Source: Candidatus Nitrotoga sp. SPKER (GTDB lineage Bacteria > Pseudomonadota > Gammaproteobacteria > Burkholderiales > Gallionellaceae). From it: DNA of 64,000 bases. Positions 1-8,046 of the stretch are shown here, one piece after another. Made by a program: the position numbers and the translations under genes. The notes beneath the pieces are model-generated. The model worked only from the letters and a program-made list of their open reading frames with translations, was not told the origin of the DNA and did no database searches. The stretch covers positions 124,001 to 188,000 of the forward strand of contig QFXG01000024.1 of the NCBI GenBank assembly GCA_003402285.1, written 5' to 3'. Positions within the stretch are counted from its first letter, which is position 1; each line of letters opens with the position of its first letter.

Positions 1-273
1 CATCCACCGATGACATCAAATAGGCCTAAGATTTAACTCCACTAGGTGCTACGCCAAAGGCGGCACAACACCAATGTATTCTCAAACATAAAGCAGCAGT
101 ACTGTTAATTTCCAGTACCCATACATGAGCAATTCCCGTCTTGCCAAACTTTCAACCATGGTTTTAAGAAAGTTAAAATTGTAACTATTGATCCAGCCCG
201 ATAAAGTACCAAGCGGTATATCGAGAGCGCTTGCCCTGAAAGTAGCCCAGAATCGTTCCATGGTAGTCGGATG
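1..273. other. upstream stretch without a recognisable gene
   Basis: No convincing gene is visible here. The only open frame of note is on the minus strand, 261 down to 82, 59 codons from an ATG (begins MERFWATFRAS). It has no recognised family and no clear ribosome binding site. It could be a degraded remnant. The window starts inside this region, so a gene ending just left of base 1 cannot be excluded. Confidence 0.4.
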
Positions 274-302
274 TTGACAATGATGTGTACCAGATGTTAA
301 TT
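274..302 (+). promoter_or_regulatory. candidate sigma70 promoter for metZ leader
   Basis: A perfect TTGACA (274-279) is followed after 17 bp by TTAATT (297-302), a weak -10 with three consensus positions. Transcription would start near 309, right where the riboswitch aptamer begins. That fit is the main support, because the -10 is poor. Confidence 0.5.
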
Positions 303-308
303 TTGCAT

Positions 309-363
309 ACGCGCCGATTTGAGGAACAGCTTGCGGGCGCTTTATAAATACAGCTAAAGCGGG
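309..363 (+). promoter_or_regulatory. SAM-II-like riboswitch aptamer upstream of metZ
   Basis: The RNA would bind S-adenosylmethionine and shut down methionine synthesis. The sequence follows the SAM-II (SAM_alpha) pattern. A 5 bp P1 stem is formed by GCGCC (311-315) and GGCGC (336-340). The conserved GATTT follows the first strand, and TATAAAT plus GCTAAA (353-358) follow the second. The layout resembles the metX env87 SAM-II RNA, but with different P1 bases that still pair. The next gene is metZ, a classic SAM-II target. I recognised this by eye; the pseudoknot was not modelled. Confidence 0.75.
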
Positions 364-399
364 TGAAGCCCGGTTTAGCTTAAGCTATCCGGGTTTTTT
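353..399 (+). terminator. riboswitch expression platform: antiterminator versus terminator
   Basis: Two mutually exclusive hairpins are visible. GCTAAAGCGGG (353-363) can pair with CCCGGTTTAGC (369-379), with one mismatch. Alternatively CCCGG (369-373) pairs with CCGGG (389-393), with an inner TAGCT/AGCTA stem, followed by six T (394-399): an intrinsic terminator. GCTAAA also belongs to the aptamer core, so ligand binding should free CCCGG to form the terminator. The terminator ends 22 bases before metZ, which places it in the leader and fits attenuation. Confidence 0.75.
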
Positions 400-421
400 A
401 TTTTGCACGAGGGAGTACGTT

Positions 422-1615
422 ATGCCAGAACAATCTAACCAAGCAGAAAAATTTACTCAGCTGGAAACACTCGCAGTACACGCGGGTACAAAGCGCAGCC
501 AATTTAATGAACATAGTGAGGCACTGTTTCTCACTTCCAGTTACGTATTCGATAGCGCGGCTCAAGCCGCCGCACGCTTTATCGGTGCAGAGCCGGGTAA
601 TATTTATTCGCGCTTCACCAACCCTACCGTTACTATGTTTGAGGAGCGTTTAGCCGCGCTGGAAGGTGCGGAGCAGTGTGTGGCGATGGCGTCAGGTATG
701 TCGGCAATTTTGGCGTGCTGCATGGGTTTGCTGAAAAACGGGGATCACATCGTTGCTTCGCGCAGTATATTTGGTTCGACAGTAAATTTGTTTGGCACCA
801 TCTTTAAACGTTTTGGTGTAGACACAACTTTTGTTTCTGCCACTGATGTGAACGAGTGGGAAGTTGCGATACGACCTAGCACACGGCTATTTTTTCTGGA
901 GACGCCGTCTAATCCGCTTACTGAAATATCTGACATTGCAGGCATTGCGGCAGTGGCGAAGCAGCATGGTGTATTGCTGGCAGTAGACAATTGTTTTTGT
1001 ACCCCCGTGCTGCAACGTCCGCTGGAATTAGGCGCGGACATCGTGATTCATTCCGCTACTAAATATCTTGATGGGCAAGGACGTGTATTGGGCGGTGCAG
1101 TGCTGGGCAGCAAGAAAGTGATGGAGCCTATCTATCAGTTTTTGCGTACGGCGGGGCCGACTATGAGCGCATTCAACGCATGGGTATTTCTGAAGGGCAT
1201 GGAGACGTTGAAGATTCGTATGGATGCCCACAGCGCTAATGCGCTGTCCGTGGCGCAATGGCTGGAGGCGCAGGATAATGTGGTGCGGGTGTATTACCCC
1301 GGTCTGCCGTCTCATCCACAACATGAACTGGCGATAAAGCAGCAAAAGGCGGGTGGCGGTATCGTATCGTTTGAAATAAAGGGTGGTAGAGAGGAAGCTT
1401 GGCGTCTTATTGATAGTACGCGCATGGTTTCGATTACCGCTAACTTGGGCGATACCAAGACCACATTAACTCACCCAGCCACCACCACGCATGCCCGTAT
1501 CACTCAGGAGGCTAGAGATGCAGCGGGTATTAGTGAGGGCTTGCTGCGCATTGCGGTCGGATTGGAAGCCGCGAGCGATATCCAGGCCGATCTGGCACGC
1601 GGGTTGTACATATAA
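422..1615 (+). CDS. metZ: O-succinylhomoserine sulfhydrylase
   Basis: This PLP enzyme makes homocysteine from O-succinylhomoserine and sulfide in methionine synthesis, in the cytoplasm. The 397 residues match the Cys/Met metabolism PLP-enzyme family over its usual length. The PLP lysine is K214 in SATKYLDGQG, and the family motif YSRFTNPT lies near residue 62. The start is supported by GGGAG seven bases upstream. It is preceded by a SAM-II-like riboswitch and terminator, so it is probably repressed when S-adenosylmethionine is plentiful. A homologous O-acetylhomoserine enzyme is the main alternative, but MetZ fits betaproteobacteria best. Confidence 0.92.
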   Translation: MPEQSNQAEKFTQLETLAVHAGTKRSQFNEHSEALFLTSSYVFDSAAQAAARFIGAEPGNIYSRFTNPTVTMFEERLAALEGAEQCVAMASGMSAILACCMGLLKNGDHIVASRSIFGSTVNLFGTIFKRFGVDTTFVSATDVNEWEVAIRPSTRLFFLETPSNPLTEISDIAGIAAVAKQHGVLLAVDNCFCTPVLQRPLELGADIVIHSATKYLDGQGRVLGGAVLGSKKVMEPIYQFLRTAGPTMSAFNAWVFLKGMETLKIRMDAHSANALSVAQWLEAQDNVVRVYYPGLPSHPQHELAIKQQKAGGGIVSFEIKGGREEAWRLIDSTRMVSITANLGDTKTTLTHPATTTHARITQEARDAAGISEGLLRIAVGLEAASDIQADLARGLYI

Positions 1616-1616
1616 A

Positions 1617-1639
1617 AAGCTGCCATCTTTGGGTAGCTT
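1617..1639 (+). terminator. weak hairpin after metZ
   Basis: AAGCTGCC (1617-1624) can pair with GGTAGCTT (1632-1639) through one G-U pair, just after the metZ stop. Only a short GATTT follows, so termination would be inefficient. Transcription may continue into pncC. Confidence 0.35.
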
Positions 1640-1702
1640 GATTTAAATGATGACATAAATTTTCGTGCGAGTAGTTCAAGCGTGAAATGACCAGCCAATG
1701 AA

Positions 1703-2215
1703 ATGATGCTTGTGAATCGTGATATTGAAAATTTGGCAATACAAATCGGCAGTGCGCTAAAGTCACATGGTCTTGTGTTGACCACAGCCGAGTCATGCAC
1801 GGGCGGTGCGGTGGCCAGTGCCATTACTGATATTGCGGGCAGTTCCGAATGGTTTGAGCGTGGCTTTATTACTTATTCAAATGAGGCTAAACGCGAGATG
1901 CTGGGCGTTGCTCAAGATACTCTGATGCGTTACGGAGCAGTAAGCGAGGCCGTCGTGCGTGAAATGATAGCGGGCGCGTTGCACCATAGCCATGCACAGG
2001 TGGTATTGGCAGTCAGTGGTATTGCCGGGCCAGCGGGCGGGACGCCGGACAAGCCTGTTGGTACAGTGTGGTTTGCTTGGGAGATTAAGGGTGGGCAGTG
2101 TATTGCGTGCCTGCATCATTTTTCTGGTAACCGTGCAGAAATTCGCACGCAGTCTGTAGGTGTAGCTTTGCAGGGAGTGTTGCAACTGCTGCATCAGGTA
2201 ACGGAAGTAGCTTAA
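1703..2215 (+). CDS. pncC: nicotinamide-nucleotide amidohydrolase (CinA C-terminal domain)
   Basis: The enzyme hydrolyses nicotinamide mononucleotide to nicotinate mononucleotide and ammonia in the pyridine nucleotide cycle. At 170 residues it is a stand-alone CinA C-terminal domain, lacking the N-terminal MoeA-like half. The family signature TTAESCTGG is near residue 27 and the GIAGPAGG loop near 105. Two adjacent ATG codons (1703, 1706) are possible starts; neither has a strong ribosome binding site. The pncC-recA-recX order is common in beta- and gammaproteobacteria. Confidence 0.9.
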   Translation: MMLVNRDIENLAIQIGSALKSHGLVLTTAESCTGGAVASAITDIAGSSEWFERGFITYSNEAKREMLGVAQDTLMRYGAVSEAVVREMIAGALHHSHAQVVLAVSGIAGPAGGTPDKPVGTVWFAWEIKGGQCIACLHHFSGNRAEIRTQSVGVALQGVLQLLHQVTEVA

Positions 2216-2236
2216 GATCGTGTCGGCTATGGTCAT

Positions 2237-2255
2237 CCTGTTTTTAAAAATCAGG
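2237..2255. repeat. LexA-box-like near-palindrome upstream of recA
   Basis: CCTG-TTTTTAAAAA-T-CAGG is a near-perfect palindrome 91 bases before recA. It resembles an SOS box (CTG-N10-CAG) but has 11 spacer bases rather than 10, so it is not a canonical LexA site. A second inverted repeat, ATCCGaGTC (2274-2282) with GACcCGGAT (2294-2302), lies just downstream. Either could be a regulator site or a leader hairpin. Confidence 0.35.
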
Positions 2256-2308
2256 AAATTTTAAATTGATCTAATCCGAGTCTTTCTAGTTCGGACCCGG
2301 ATGGCTTA

Positions 2309-2317
2309 TGCCATAAT
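2309..2317 (+). promoter_or_regulatory. possible extended -10 of recA
   Basis: TG-C-CATAAT (2309-2317) looks like an extended -10 element about 29 bases before the recA start. No good -35 lies at the expected distance, so this is tentative. Confidence 0.35.
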
Positions 2318-2345
2318 CATGTATCATTTTTGAAGGGAAAATTGC

Positions 2346-3377
2346 ATGGATGATAATAAAAGCAAGGCACTTGCGGCGGCTCTGAGTCAGATTGAAAAGC
2401 AGTTTGGCAAGGGTTCTATAATGCGTTTGGGCGAGCATGATATTGCGCGTGATATTCATGTGGTTTCGACTGGATCATTAGGGTTGGATATCGCGCTGGG
2501 CGTGGGTGGCCTGCCGCGTGGTCGTGTAATCGAAATCTACGGACCGGAATCGTCTGGCAAGACTACACTCACATTGCAAGTGATCGCTGAAATGCAAAAA
2601 TTAGGTGGCACCGCTGCATTTATAGATGCAGAACATGCGCTTGATCCGCAATATGCTCAAAAACTGGGCGTGAATGTTAGTGAGCTGCTTATTTCTCAAC
2701 CGGATAACGGTGAGCAAGCATTGGAAATCGCGGATATGTTGGTGCGTTCGGCTGCTGTGGATGTGGTGGTGGTTGATTCTGTGGCAGCGCTCACTCCTAA
2801 GGCAGAAATTGAAGGAGAAATGGGTGAGCCGCAAATGGGCTTGCAGGCACGTTTGATGTCGCAGGCATTACGCAAGTTGACCGCTAACATCAAGCGTTCT
2901 AATACTACGGTGATTTTTATTAATCAGATACGTATGAAAATCGGTGTGATGTTTGGTAGCCCGGAAACTACCACCGGAGGTAATGCTCTAAAATTCTATG
3001 CTTCAGTTCGGCTGGATATTCGTCGTGTCGGTGCGATCAAGAAGGGCGATGAGATAATCGGTTCAGAAACCCGTGTGAAGGTGGTCAAGAACAAGGTGGC
3101 GCCACCGTTCAAACAGGCAGAATTCGATATCTTGTATGGTGAAGGTATTTCTCGTGAAGGCGAAATCGTCGAATTGGGAGTACTGCATAAGCTGGTCGAG
3201 AAAGCGGGTGCTTGGTATAGCTACAAAGGCGAGAAAATTGGTCAGGGCAAAGATAATGCGCGCGAATATCTTAAAGAGCATTCTGAAATAGCAATTGAAA
3301 TTGAGAACAAAATCCGCGCTGTGGCTGGTGTAATTGCGCTCAATGATGGAACAGAAAGTGGTGTCAAAGAAGCCTGA
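2346..3377 (+). CDS. recA: recombinase RecA
   Basis: RecA forms ATP-dependent filaments on single-stranded DNA, drives homologous recombination and triggers LexA self-cleavage. The 343-residue protein has normal length. Walker A is GPESSGKTT near residues 66-74, and the L1/L2 DNA-binding region includes [19 protein letters not shown]. The ATG follows AGGG after a suitable gap. It overlaps recX downstream, so the two are probably cotranscribed. Upstream there is only an imperfect SOS-like palindrome, so LexA control is uncertain. Confidence 0.98.
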   Translation: MDDNKSKALAAALSQIEKQFGKGSIMRLGEHDIARDIHVVSTGSLGLDIALGVGGLPRGRVIEIYGPESSGKTTLTLQVIAEMQKLGGTAAFIDAEHALDPQYAQKLGVNVSELLISQPDNGEQALEIADMLVRSAAVDVVVVDSVAALTPKAEIEGEMGEPQMGLQARLMSQALRKLTANIKRSNTTVIFINQIRMKIGVMFGSPETTTGGNALKFYASVRLDIRRVGAIKKGDEIIGSETRVKVVKNKVAPPFKQAEFDILYGEGISREGEIVELGVLHKLVEKAGAWYSYKGEKIGQGKDNAREYLKEHSEIAIEIENKIRAVAGVIALNDGTESGVKEA

Positions 3378-3816
3378 GTTAAATCTGCACACCCGCGCCA
3401 TGAAATATTTGGTGCGACGTGAATACAGCCGTGCCGAACTTCACGCGAAGCTTTTGCTTCAAGCTACGCCAGACGACAATGTGGATAGGGTTTTGGATGA
3501 ATTAGCGGCGTGCGGTTGGCTATCTGATTTTCGTGCAGCTGAGCAGTTGGTGCGCATGCGCCGCAATCGTTTCGGCATGCAGCGCATTACATATGAACTT
3601 CGCCAGAAAGGTATAGGCGAAGATTTGATTAGCGATGCGTTACCGCAAATGAGAGATACCGAACTGGAAGTAGCACGCAGCATCTGGCAAAAAAAGTTCG
3701 GCATTACCCCTGGCAATGCGAAGGAAAAAGCCAAGCAGATACGCTTTATGCAATCACGCGGCTTTACGCCGGATGTGATTTTTAAGATATTACGGGGTAC
3801 AGACGATGGGGGGTAG
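3334..3816 (+). CDS. recX: regulatory protein RecX
   Basis: RecX binds RecA filaments and limits their activity. The 160-residue frame shows the helical RecX repeats, with [15 protein letters not shown] near residue 27, [16 protein letters not shown] near 77, and [14 protein letters not shown] at the end. The longest frame overlaps recA by 44 bases. In-frame ATG codons at 3343 and 3346 and GTG codons at 3358 and 3361 are alternative starts that shorten the overlap; no ribosome binding site decides between them. It ends 41 bases from the convergent sco gene. Confidence 0.88.
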   Translation: MRSMMEQKVVSKKPELNLHTRAMKYLVRREYSRAELHAKLLLQATPDDNVDRVLDELAACGWLSDFRAAEQLVRMRRNRFGMQRITYELRQKGIGEDLISDALPQMRDTELEVARSIWQKKFGITPGNAKEKAKQIRFMQSRGFTPDVIFKILRGTDDGG

Positions 3817-3857
3817 GTCGTTTGTTCATCAGTCGGTATGTAATCGCAGTAGGCAGA

Positions 3858-4469
3858 TTAGAGAGATTTTAGAATCCGGGTTAATGATCCCGTCTGTAGT
3901 AGTAACCTTATATCCTGCACTAATAATTCGGTGCGCTGGTTATAGGGGGAAAGCAATATGGGTTTACCGCCTGTGCCAATTAGGTAAGTGCCATCGGAAT
4001 GATCCAGTGTATAGCTTCCTTTTTCGACCCGTTTTTCATAATTGACGCCAAATGTCTTGGCTACCTGTGCAGTAGTTTGGGCATCGCCGTACAAACCCAG
4101 GAAAGACGGGTGAAAAAAAGGGACATATTCAGCCAATAGTTTTGGCGTATCGCGTTCTGGATCCAGTGTGATAAATAGCACTTGCACTTTTTCTGCATCC
4201 TTACCAAGTAGGCGCATCACCTGTGCTAGGTCAGCCAGCGTCGTCGGACAAATTTCGGGACAGTGGGTATAACCAAAAAACAATACCACTACCTTGTCTT
4301 TGAAATCGGATAATTTGCGTATTTTGCCGTTGGGGTCGGTGAGATGGAAATCCACAGGTTTTTCAGCATACCGCCAACTAACGTCAATGGCTTGGAATGG
4401 TGTAGGTAGATTGGATTTTTCGCAACCGACTAGCAGCGTCATAAATAACAGTAAAAACAGGTTACGCAC
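3858..4469 (-). CDS. Sco1/SenC/PrrC family copper chaperone lipoprotein
   Basis: Sco proteins deliver copper to the CuA centre of cytochrome c oxidase, or act as thiol-disulfide factors, in the periplasm. The 203-residue product has a signal peptide with lipobox LVGC (Cys16) and a thioredoxin-like fold. Copper ligands are visible: Cys70 and Cys74 in THCPEICP and His157 in LDHSDG. GYTHCPEICPTTLADL is a strong family signature. It stands alone with no oxidase subunit nearby, and faces recX tail to tail. Confidence 0.92.
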   Translation of the reverse strand: MRNLFLLLFMTLLVGCEKSNLPTPFQAIDVSWRYAEKPVDFHLTDPNGKIRKLSDFKDKVVVLFFGYTHCPEICPTTLADLAQVMRLLGKDAEKVQVLFITLDPERDTPKLLAEYVPFFHPSFLGLYGDAQTTAQVAKTFGVNYEKRVEKGSYTLDHSDGTYLIGTGGKPILLSPYNQRTELLVQDIRLLLQTGSLTRILKSL

Positions 4470-4674
4470 TTATTCTCCTTACAACCATCAGTAATTGCAC
4501 GGATGGATAATTATAAAATTACGAAAACGATATCAGTTTAAGCTGATGCAAAAGATGAGGGGTGCACAACAACCAATCAGTTGTGGCAGGCTTCCACTAT
4601 TGTGATGTGAGTGGTTATAGGGAAAATTATATGATTCATGTTTAGATTGAACATCAGCACAGAGGGCGCCAATG

Positions 4675-5403
4675 TTAGCGTCCCCGTTTTCCTATACAGG
4701 CTTGTAGCCCGGGCAGGCAAAGTATTTCCAGTGATCTATTGCGTACATTAATCAGTTTACTTTCCTGTAGATGCGACAGTGCGCGGCTGACGGTTTCCAG
4801 TTTCAATCCAAGATAGCTGCCGATTTCTTGACGCGTCATGCGTAATTGGAATGATGTGGGGGAATAACCGCGCACCGCAAAACGCTGCGATAAATTGAGT
4901 AGGAAAGCAGCTAAGCGTTCCTCAGCACGCATTGATCCAAGCAGCAGCATAATGTTTTGATCGCGAACGATTTCTCGGCTAAGGATGCGGTGCAGATGTC
5001 TCTGTAGGGGAGGGAGTTCTCGACCGAGATCCTCCAGTCGATTAAAGGGAATTTCACATATTTCACAGTCTTCAAGTGCTACGGCATCGCAAGTGTGCGT
5101 ATCACTACTAATACCATCCATGCCGATAATTTCTCCAGCCATCTGAAAGCCGGTCACTTGTTCGCGTCCGTCTTCATTGAGGATCTGGGTTTTGAAAAAA
5201 CCAGTACGAATTGCATATAGCGCCTGAAATTTATCTCCGCTCCGATATAAGATGCTGCCATGACGATAAACACCCTTGCGGGTAATTAAATCATCCAAGC
5301 GTGCCATTTCGATATTACTCAGGTTAACGGGCAGGCACAGTTTGCGTAGATTACAAGTCGAGCATGCAGTTTTCAGCGAATTGTTGGGAACAGATTTGTG
5401 CAT
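4675..5403 (-). CDS. fnr: Fnr-type Crp family oxygen-responsive regulator
   Basis: Fnr binds a [4Fe-4S] cluster and activates or represses anaerobic genes when oxygen is low. The 242-residue protein has the N-terminal cluster ligands Cys14, Cys17 and Cys23 (CSTCNLRKLC). A fourth, Cys116 in CEICEIPF, lines up with the E. coli ligand. A cyclic-nucleotide-fold domain follows, then a HTH with recognition helix LKLETVSRALSHLQ, whose E..SR pattern predicts TTGAT-N4-ATCAA targets. Such a site (TTGAC-ATAT-ATCAA) lies 93 bases upstream. Betaproteobacterial names Anr or Btr are alternatives. Confidence 0.93.
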   Translation of the reverse strand: MHKSVPNNSLKTACSTCNLRKLCLPVNLSNIEMARLDDLITRKGVYRHGSILYRSGDKFQALYAIRTGFFKTQILNEDGREQVTGFQMAGEIIGMDGISSDTHTCDAVALEDCEICEIPFNRLEDLGRELPPLQRHLHRILSREIVRDQNIMLLLGSMRAEERLAAFLLNLSQRFAVRGYSPTSFQLRMTRQEIGSYLGLKLETVSRALSHLQESKLINVRNRSLEILCLPGLQACIGKRGR

Positions 5404-5495
5404 GGTATGGATTTTTATAAGGTATTTTGATACGTGGCATTTTGATTTTAATTAGGGCAAAAAATTAATATATAGGGAAAAATTATATGTTAATT

Positions 5496-5509
5496 TTGAC
5501 ATATATCAA
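5496..5509. promoter_or_regulatory. Fnr box
   Basis: TTGAC-ATAT-ATCAA matches the Fnr consensus TTGAT-N4-ATCAA at nine of ten positions. It lies 93 bases upstream of the fnr start and about 345 upstream of the 5854 gene. Autoregulation of fnr is the simplest reading. Confidence 0.7.
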
Positions 5510-5730
5510 GCCGTAAGTGAAAAATTTCCAATGTATAATTATATTTGTGATGGGACGACTGTTAATTAATGCAGTCCTAGTGTGATTTACGGTGGGTAAT
5601 TTTTCGACTAAGTGTGATGTCGAAAATTCTTACATCTTATGATAATAATAGCCAGAAAAACTAAAAGCTGATCAAGCATCCGAAAAGTATAGTTTTGTTT
5701 ATTAGACAATTATATTTTGTATGTATTATA

Positions 5731-5746
5731 TGGCATGTATTTTGCT
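5731..5746 (+). promoter_or_regulatory. sigma54 (RpoN) promoter
   Basis: TGGCATG-TATT-TTGCT matches the -24/-12 consensus TGGCAYG-N4-TTGCW at every position, with correct GG to GC spacing. The gene at 5854 starts 107 bases downstream. The sigma54 activator PrsR is encoded 23 kb away in the same window, so it is a plausible partner. Confidence 0.8.
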
Positions 5747-5853
5747 TAAGTTGTTAGGTGTGTTCTACCGTCTCCTTATTATTTACTTGTGCTAAAAATT
5801 AAGTTGAAGCAGTGCATGTAATGCAGGGTGCAACTTTAAAAGGATAATTATTG

Positions 5854-6612
5854 ATGACTATCAATTTGGATCAAAATGATGAGCTGGAAAAACAACAATT
5901 ATCTCAGGGTACGGATGATCAAATAAAATTTTCAGGTGAATCTCGCAGACGATTTGCGACGTCTGGTTTGGCTGTATCAGGGATAATTCTGACTCTTTCG
6001 AGTCGACCTGTATTGGGCGATACGTTTTGCATGTCACCATCTGGATTTATATCTGGTAACACCAGTCAGCATGGCGCTTGTCCTCCAGTGTCCACGGTTA
6101 CCACTAAACTGGTTACCAATCCGGACGAAACATTTTTAGCCGCATTTCCAAAGTCAAGTCAATCAAATACGTCATATAATGATAAACGCTTGTCAGATAT
6201 GCTGACAATTCCTTGGCCAGAGCCAAAACCTGCCACAGTAACCGCTCCAGTACAGGTAGAGAAGAATAAATTGGGAGCGGCGAGCTATATGACGACCTTT
6301 AGCGGTTCATCAGGCTCGAGTTCTTTGGGGCAAAAGGGCAAGGGGTCAAAGAATACTACAGTACCAACTTCAACTACCTCAACTTCTGTCATTGCACCTC
6401 CCAACCCTCCTTTTCAAACACAAGAATTATTACAGCATCTTGTAAAAGCATTACAAAATGCGAGAAGTGGCGCTACCCCTTATTTGACTGTAGGTACAAT
6501 TCAATCGATGTTCTATGAGTGGCAGGATCATGGCACTTTTTCTCCAACTGCCAATGTAAATTGGAATGCTTCGGAAATTATTTATTATTTAAAGCTAACT
6601 CAAAGTAATTGA
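5854..6612 (+). CDS. uncharacterised Tat-like exported protein of the HPr-rel-A cassette
   Basis: I do not recognise this 252-residue protein. An acidic 29-residue leader precedes a twin-arginine-like motif SRRRFA and a hydrophobic segment (GLAVSGIILTLS), then VLGDTFCMSPSGFISGNTS with two cysteines nearby. The middle is Ser/Thr/Pro/Gly-rich and low in complexity. The C-terminus (about 185-252) looks folded, with aromatic residues (FYEWQDHG, WNASEIIYY). The track's first codon is TTG 5851; ATG 5854 after AAAGGA fits better. It is the first gene after a perfect sigma54 promoter and precedes a PqqD and a kinase-like gene, so it may be their substrate (inference). Confidence 0.75.
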   Translation: MTINLDQNDELEKQQLSQGTDDQIKFSGESRRRFATSGLAVSGIILTLSSRPVLGDTFCMSPSGFISGNTSQHGACPPVSTVTTKLVTNPDETFLAAFPKSSQSNTSYNDKRLSDMLTIPWPEPKPATVTAPVQVEKNKLGAASYMTTFSGSSGSSSLGQKGKGSKNTTVPTSTTSTSVIAPPNPPFQTQELLQHLVKALQNARSGATPYLTVGTIQSMFYEWQDHGTFSPTANVNWNASEIIYYLKLTQSN

Positions 6613-6667
6613 ATTAGCTTCATATTGGATTTTCGCCTTATTTTCCTTTCACACATTGTGATTAAAC

Positions 6668-6946
6668 ATGAAATGGCAAGTAATTCCTGATCAGATAGTA
6701 AACTGTTGCTCATGGAATGATGAATTAGTGTTTTATAACAAACTTTCCGGAGATACGCATCTGCTTGGTTCAATGGCAACTCAAGTATTGCTGGAATTAC
6801 AGCAGTCGCCATTAGATATGCTATTGTTGACAGAAGCACTTGCTCCACGTTTACAAGCCAAAACGGTAACGTATGAGGAATTTTCATTCCAAACTGAACA
6901 CCTTCTCAATGAGCTTAATACGCTTGGATTGATAGAATGTAGCTGA
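6668..6946 (+). CDS. PqqD family protein (HPr-rel-A system type)
   Basis: PqqD-fold proteins bind leader peptides and present them to modifying enzymes. This 92-residue protein has the small winged-helix pattern of the family: KWQVIPDQI, then LSGDTHLLGSMATQVL, ending with LLNELNTLGLIE. The D-T-H-L-L and L-x-x-L-GLI positions are typical. It lies 55 bases after the exported-protein gene and touches the HprK-like gene. This pairing with an HPr-kinase-like protein is a recurring neighbourhood of unknown function. No radical SAM enzyme is nearby, so classical PQQ-type chemistry is unlikely. Confidence 0.85.
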   Translation: MKWQVIPDQIVNCCSWNDELVFYNKLSGDTHLLGSMATQVLLELQQSPLDMLLLTEALAPRLQAKTVTYEEFSFQTEHLLNELNTLGLIECS

Positions 6947-6947
6947 T

Positions 6948-7859
6948 TTGAATGTTTCTGCATTAACTCCATCAGAACTCAAACGCCGTCTTAGAAAGAC
7001 GGGGATCTTTCTGCAAACCGGTTCTTTTACCACGTACCTCAAAACTTCGATTTCCTGTGTGGTTGAGGGTATTGGTCTGCTTTACGCTGATTATCCCTTG
7101 GTCGAACAAGATGGTTTCGCAGATTTTCACATTACTCTGGTGCGCCCACGTAATCTGAGGCGATGGTTCAAGCCACAGGCGCTGTTTTTATTTGATGGAA
7201 ATACTATATTTAAACCTCTACCGCTCGATCAGGCATTTCCCATGTTGGAGTGGGGGCTTAATTGGTGCGTATCAAATCATGTTAACCACTGTTTAGTTAT
7301 TCATGCGGCGGTGGTTGAAAAAAATGGGTATGCTGTAATTATGCCCGCTCCTCCTGGTTCGGGTAAAAGCACTTTGTGTGCAGCTTTGATAAACCGTGGG
7401 TGGAGATTGCTGTCTGATGAGCTTGCTTTAGTTCGTGTTGGTGATGGGAAACTCATTCCACTCCCGCGCCCTGTTAGTTTAAAAAATGAATCTATCGAGA
7501 TCATCAGACATTATGAGCCAAAAGCGATTTTCAGCCGCAAGGTGGCAGATACGATTAAGGGTACGGTTGCTCATATGAAAGCACCGTCTGATAGTTTAGT
7601 TCGAGCTACAGAGGTCGTTCAGGTTGCGTGGATTATTTTTCCCAAGTATCAGGCTGGCGCTAAGGCGTGTTTGGAGGTATTGCCCCAATCCCGTGCTTTC
7701 ATGCGGGTTGCGGATAATTCGTTTAATTACAGTCTTCTGGGTCTTAGTGGCTTTAAAACCATGACGAATTTGATTGATGCGTCTCTGTGTTATGACTTTA
7801 AGTACAGTAAGTTGGATGATGCCATTGAAATGTTTGGTGCATTAAAGCCGAAAGTTTGA
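6948..7859 (+). CDS. HprK-related kinase A
   Basis: The family resembles HPr kinase/phosphorylase, which phosphorylates a serine on HPr, but its own substrate is unknown. The 303-residue protein carries Walker A PAPPGSGKST at about 134-142, preceded by IHAAVVEKNGYAV as in HprK folds, and an acidic LLSDELALV at 164-172. The N-terminal 110 residues are specific to this family. The start is a TTG one base after the PqqD stop, implying translational coupling; no upstream in-frame start exists in the gap. The best guess is a protein kinase acting on a partner in the cassette. Confidence 0.85.
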   Translation: MNVSALTPSELKRRLRKTGIFLQTGSFTTYLKTSISCVVEGIGLLYADYPLVEQDGFADFHITLVRPRNLRRWFKPQALFLFDGNTIFKPLPLDQAFPMLEWGLNWCVSNHVNHCLVIHAAVVEKNGYAVIMPAPPGSGKSTLCAALINRGWRLLSDELALVRVGDGKLIPLPRPVSLKNESIEIIRHYEPKAIFSRKVADTIKGTVAHMKAPSDSLVRATEVVQVAWIIFPKYQAGAKACLEVLPQSRAFMRVADNSFNYSLLGLSGFKTMTNLIDASLCYDFKYSKLDDAIEMFGALKPKV

Positions 7860-8046
7860 GAAGGTAGTATCTGTATTTTAAATAGCAGTTATTTATGATC
7901 AAGTTATTCTTAGGCTTCCTTTATGTAAAGAGGCGAATCAAATTGTTAGAGTGGATGGATTTTTGTTTTTGCAAGAGCTTGAGAGTTTATTATTTATACT
8001 ATTGTACATAGAGCACATCAATTATTTTTGATAGGCATTATCAAAT

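Larger units (their letters stand above)
5404..5853. other. AT-rich divergent intergenic region
   Basis: This 450-base region separates fnr (minus) from the 5854 gene (plus). I see no gene. It holds the Fnr box (5496-5509) and the sigma54 promoter (5731-5746). Space between them is enough for upstream activator sites of an NtrC-family protein, but no palindrome there is convincing. Confidence 0.6.

Noticed and set aside
82-261. 59-codon minus-strand frame (MERFWATFRAS...) as a transposase remnant
   Set aside because: The ERFW start recalls integrase ends, but the rest has no DDE or other transposase motif, so it is described only as an unrecognised frame.
2237-2255. LexA SOS box for recA
   Set aside because: Spacing is CTG-N11-CAG, one base too long for the usual box, so I list it only as a near-palindrome.
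3806-4045. 79-codon plus-strand frame after recX
   Set aside because: It overlaps the sco gene on the other strand, which has clear copper-ligand motifs.
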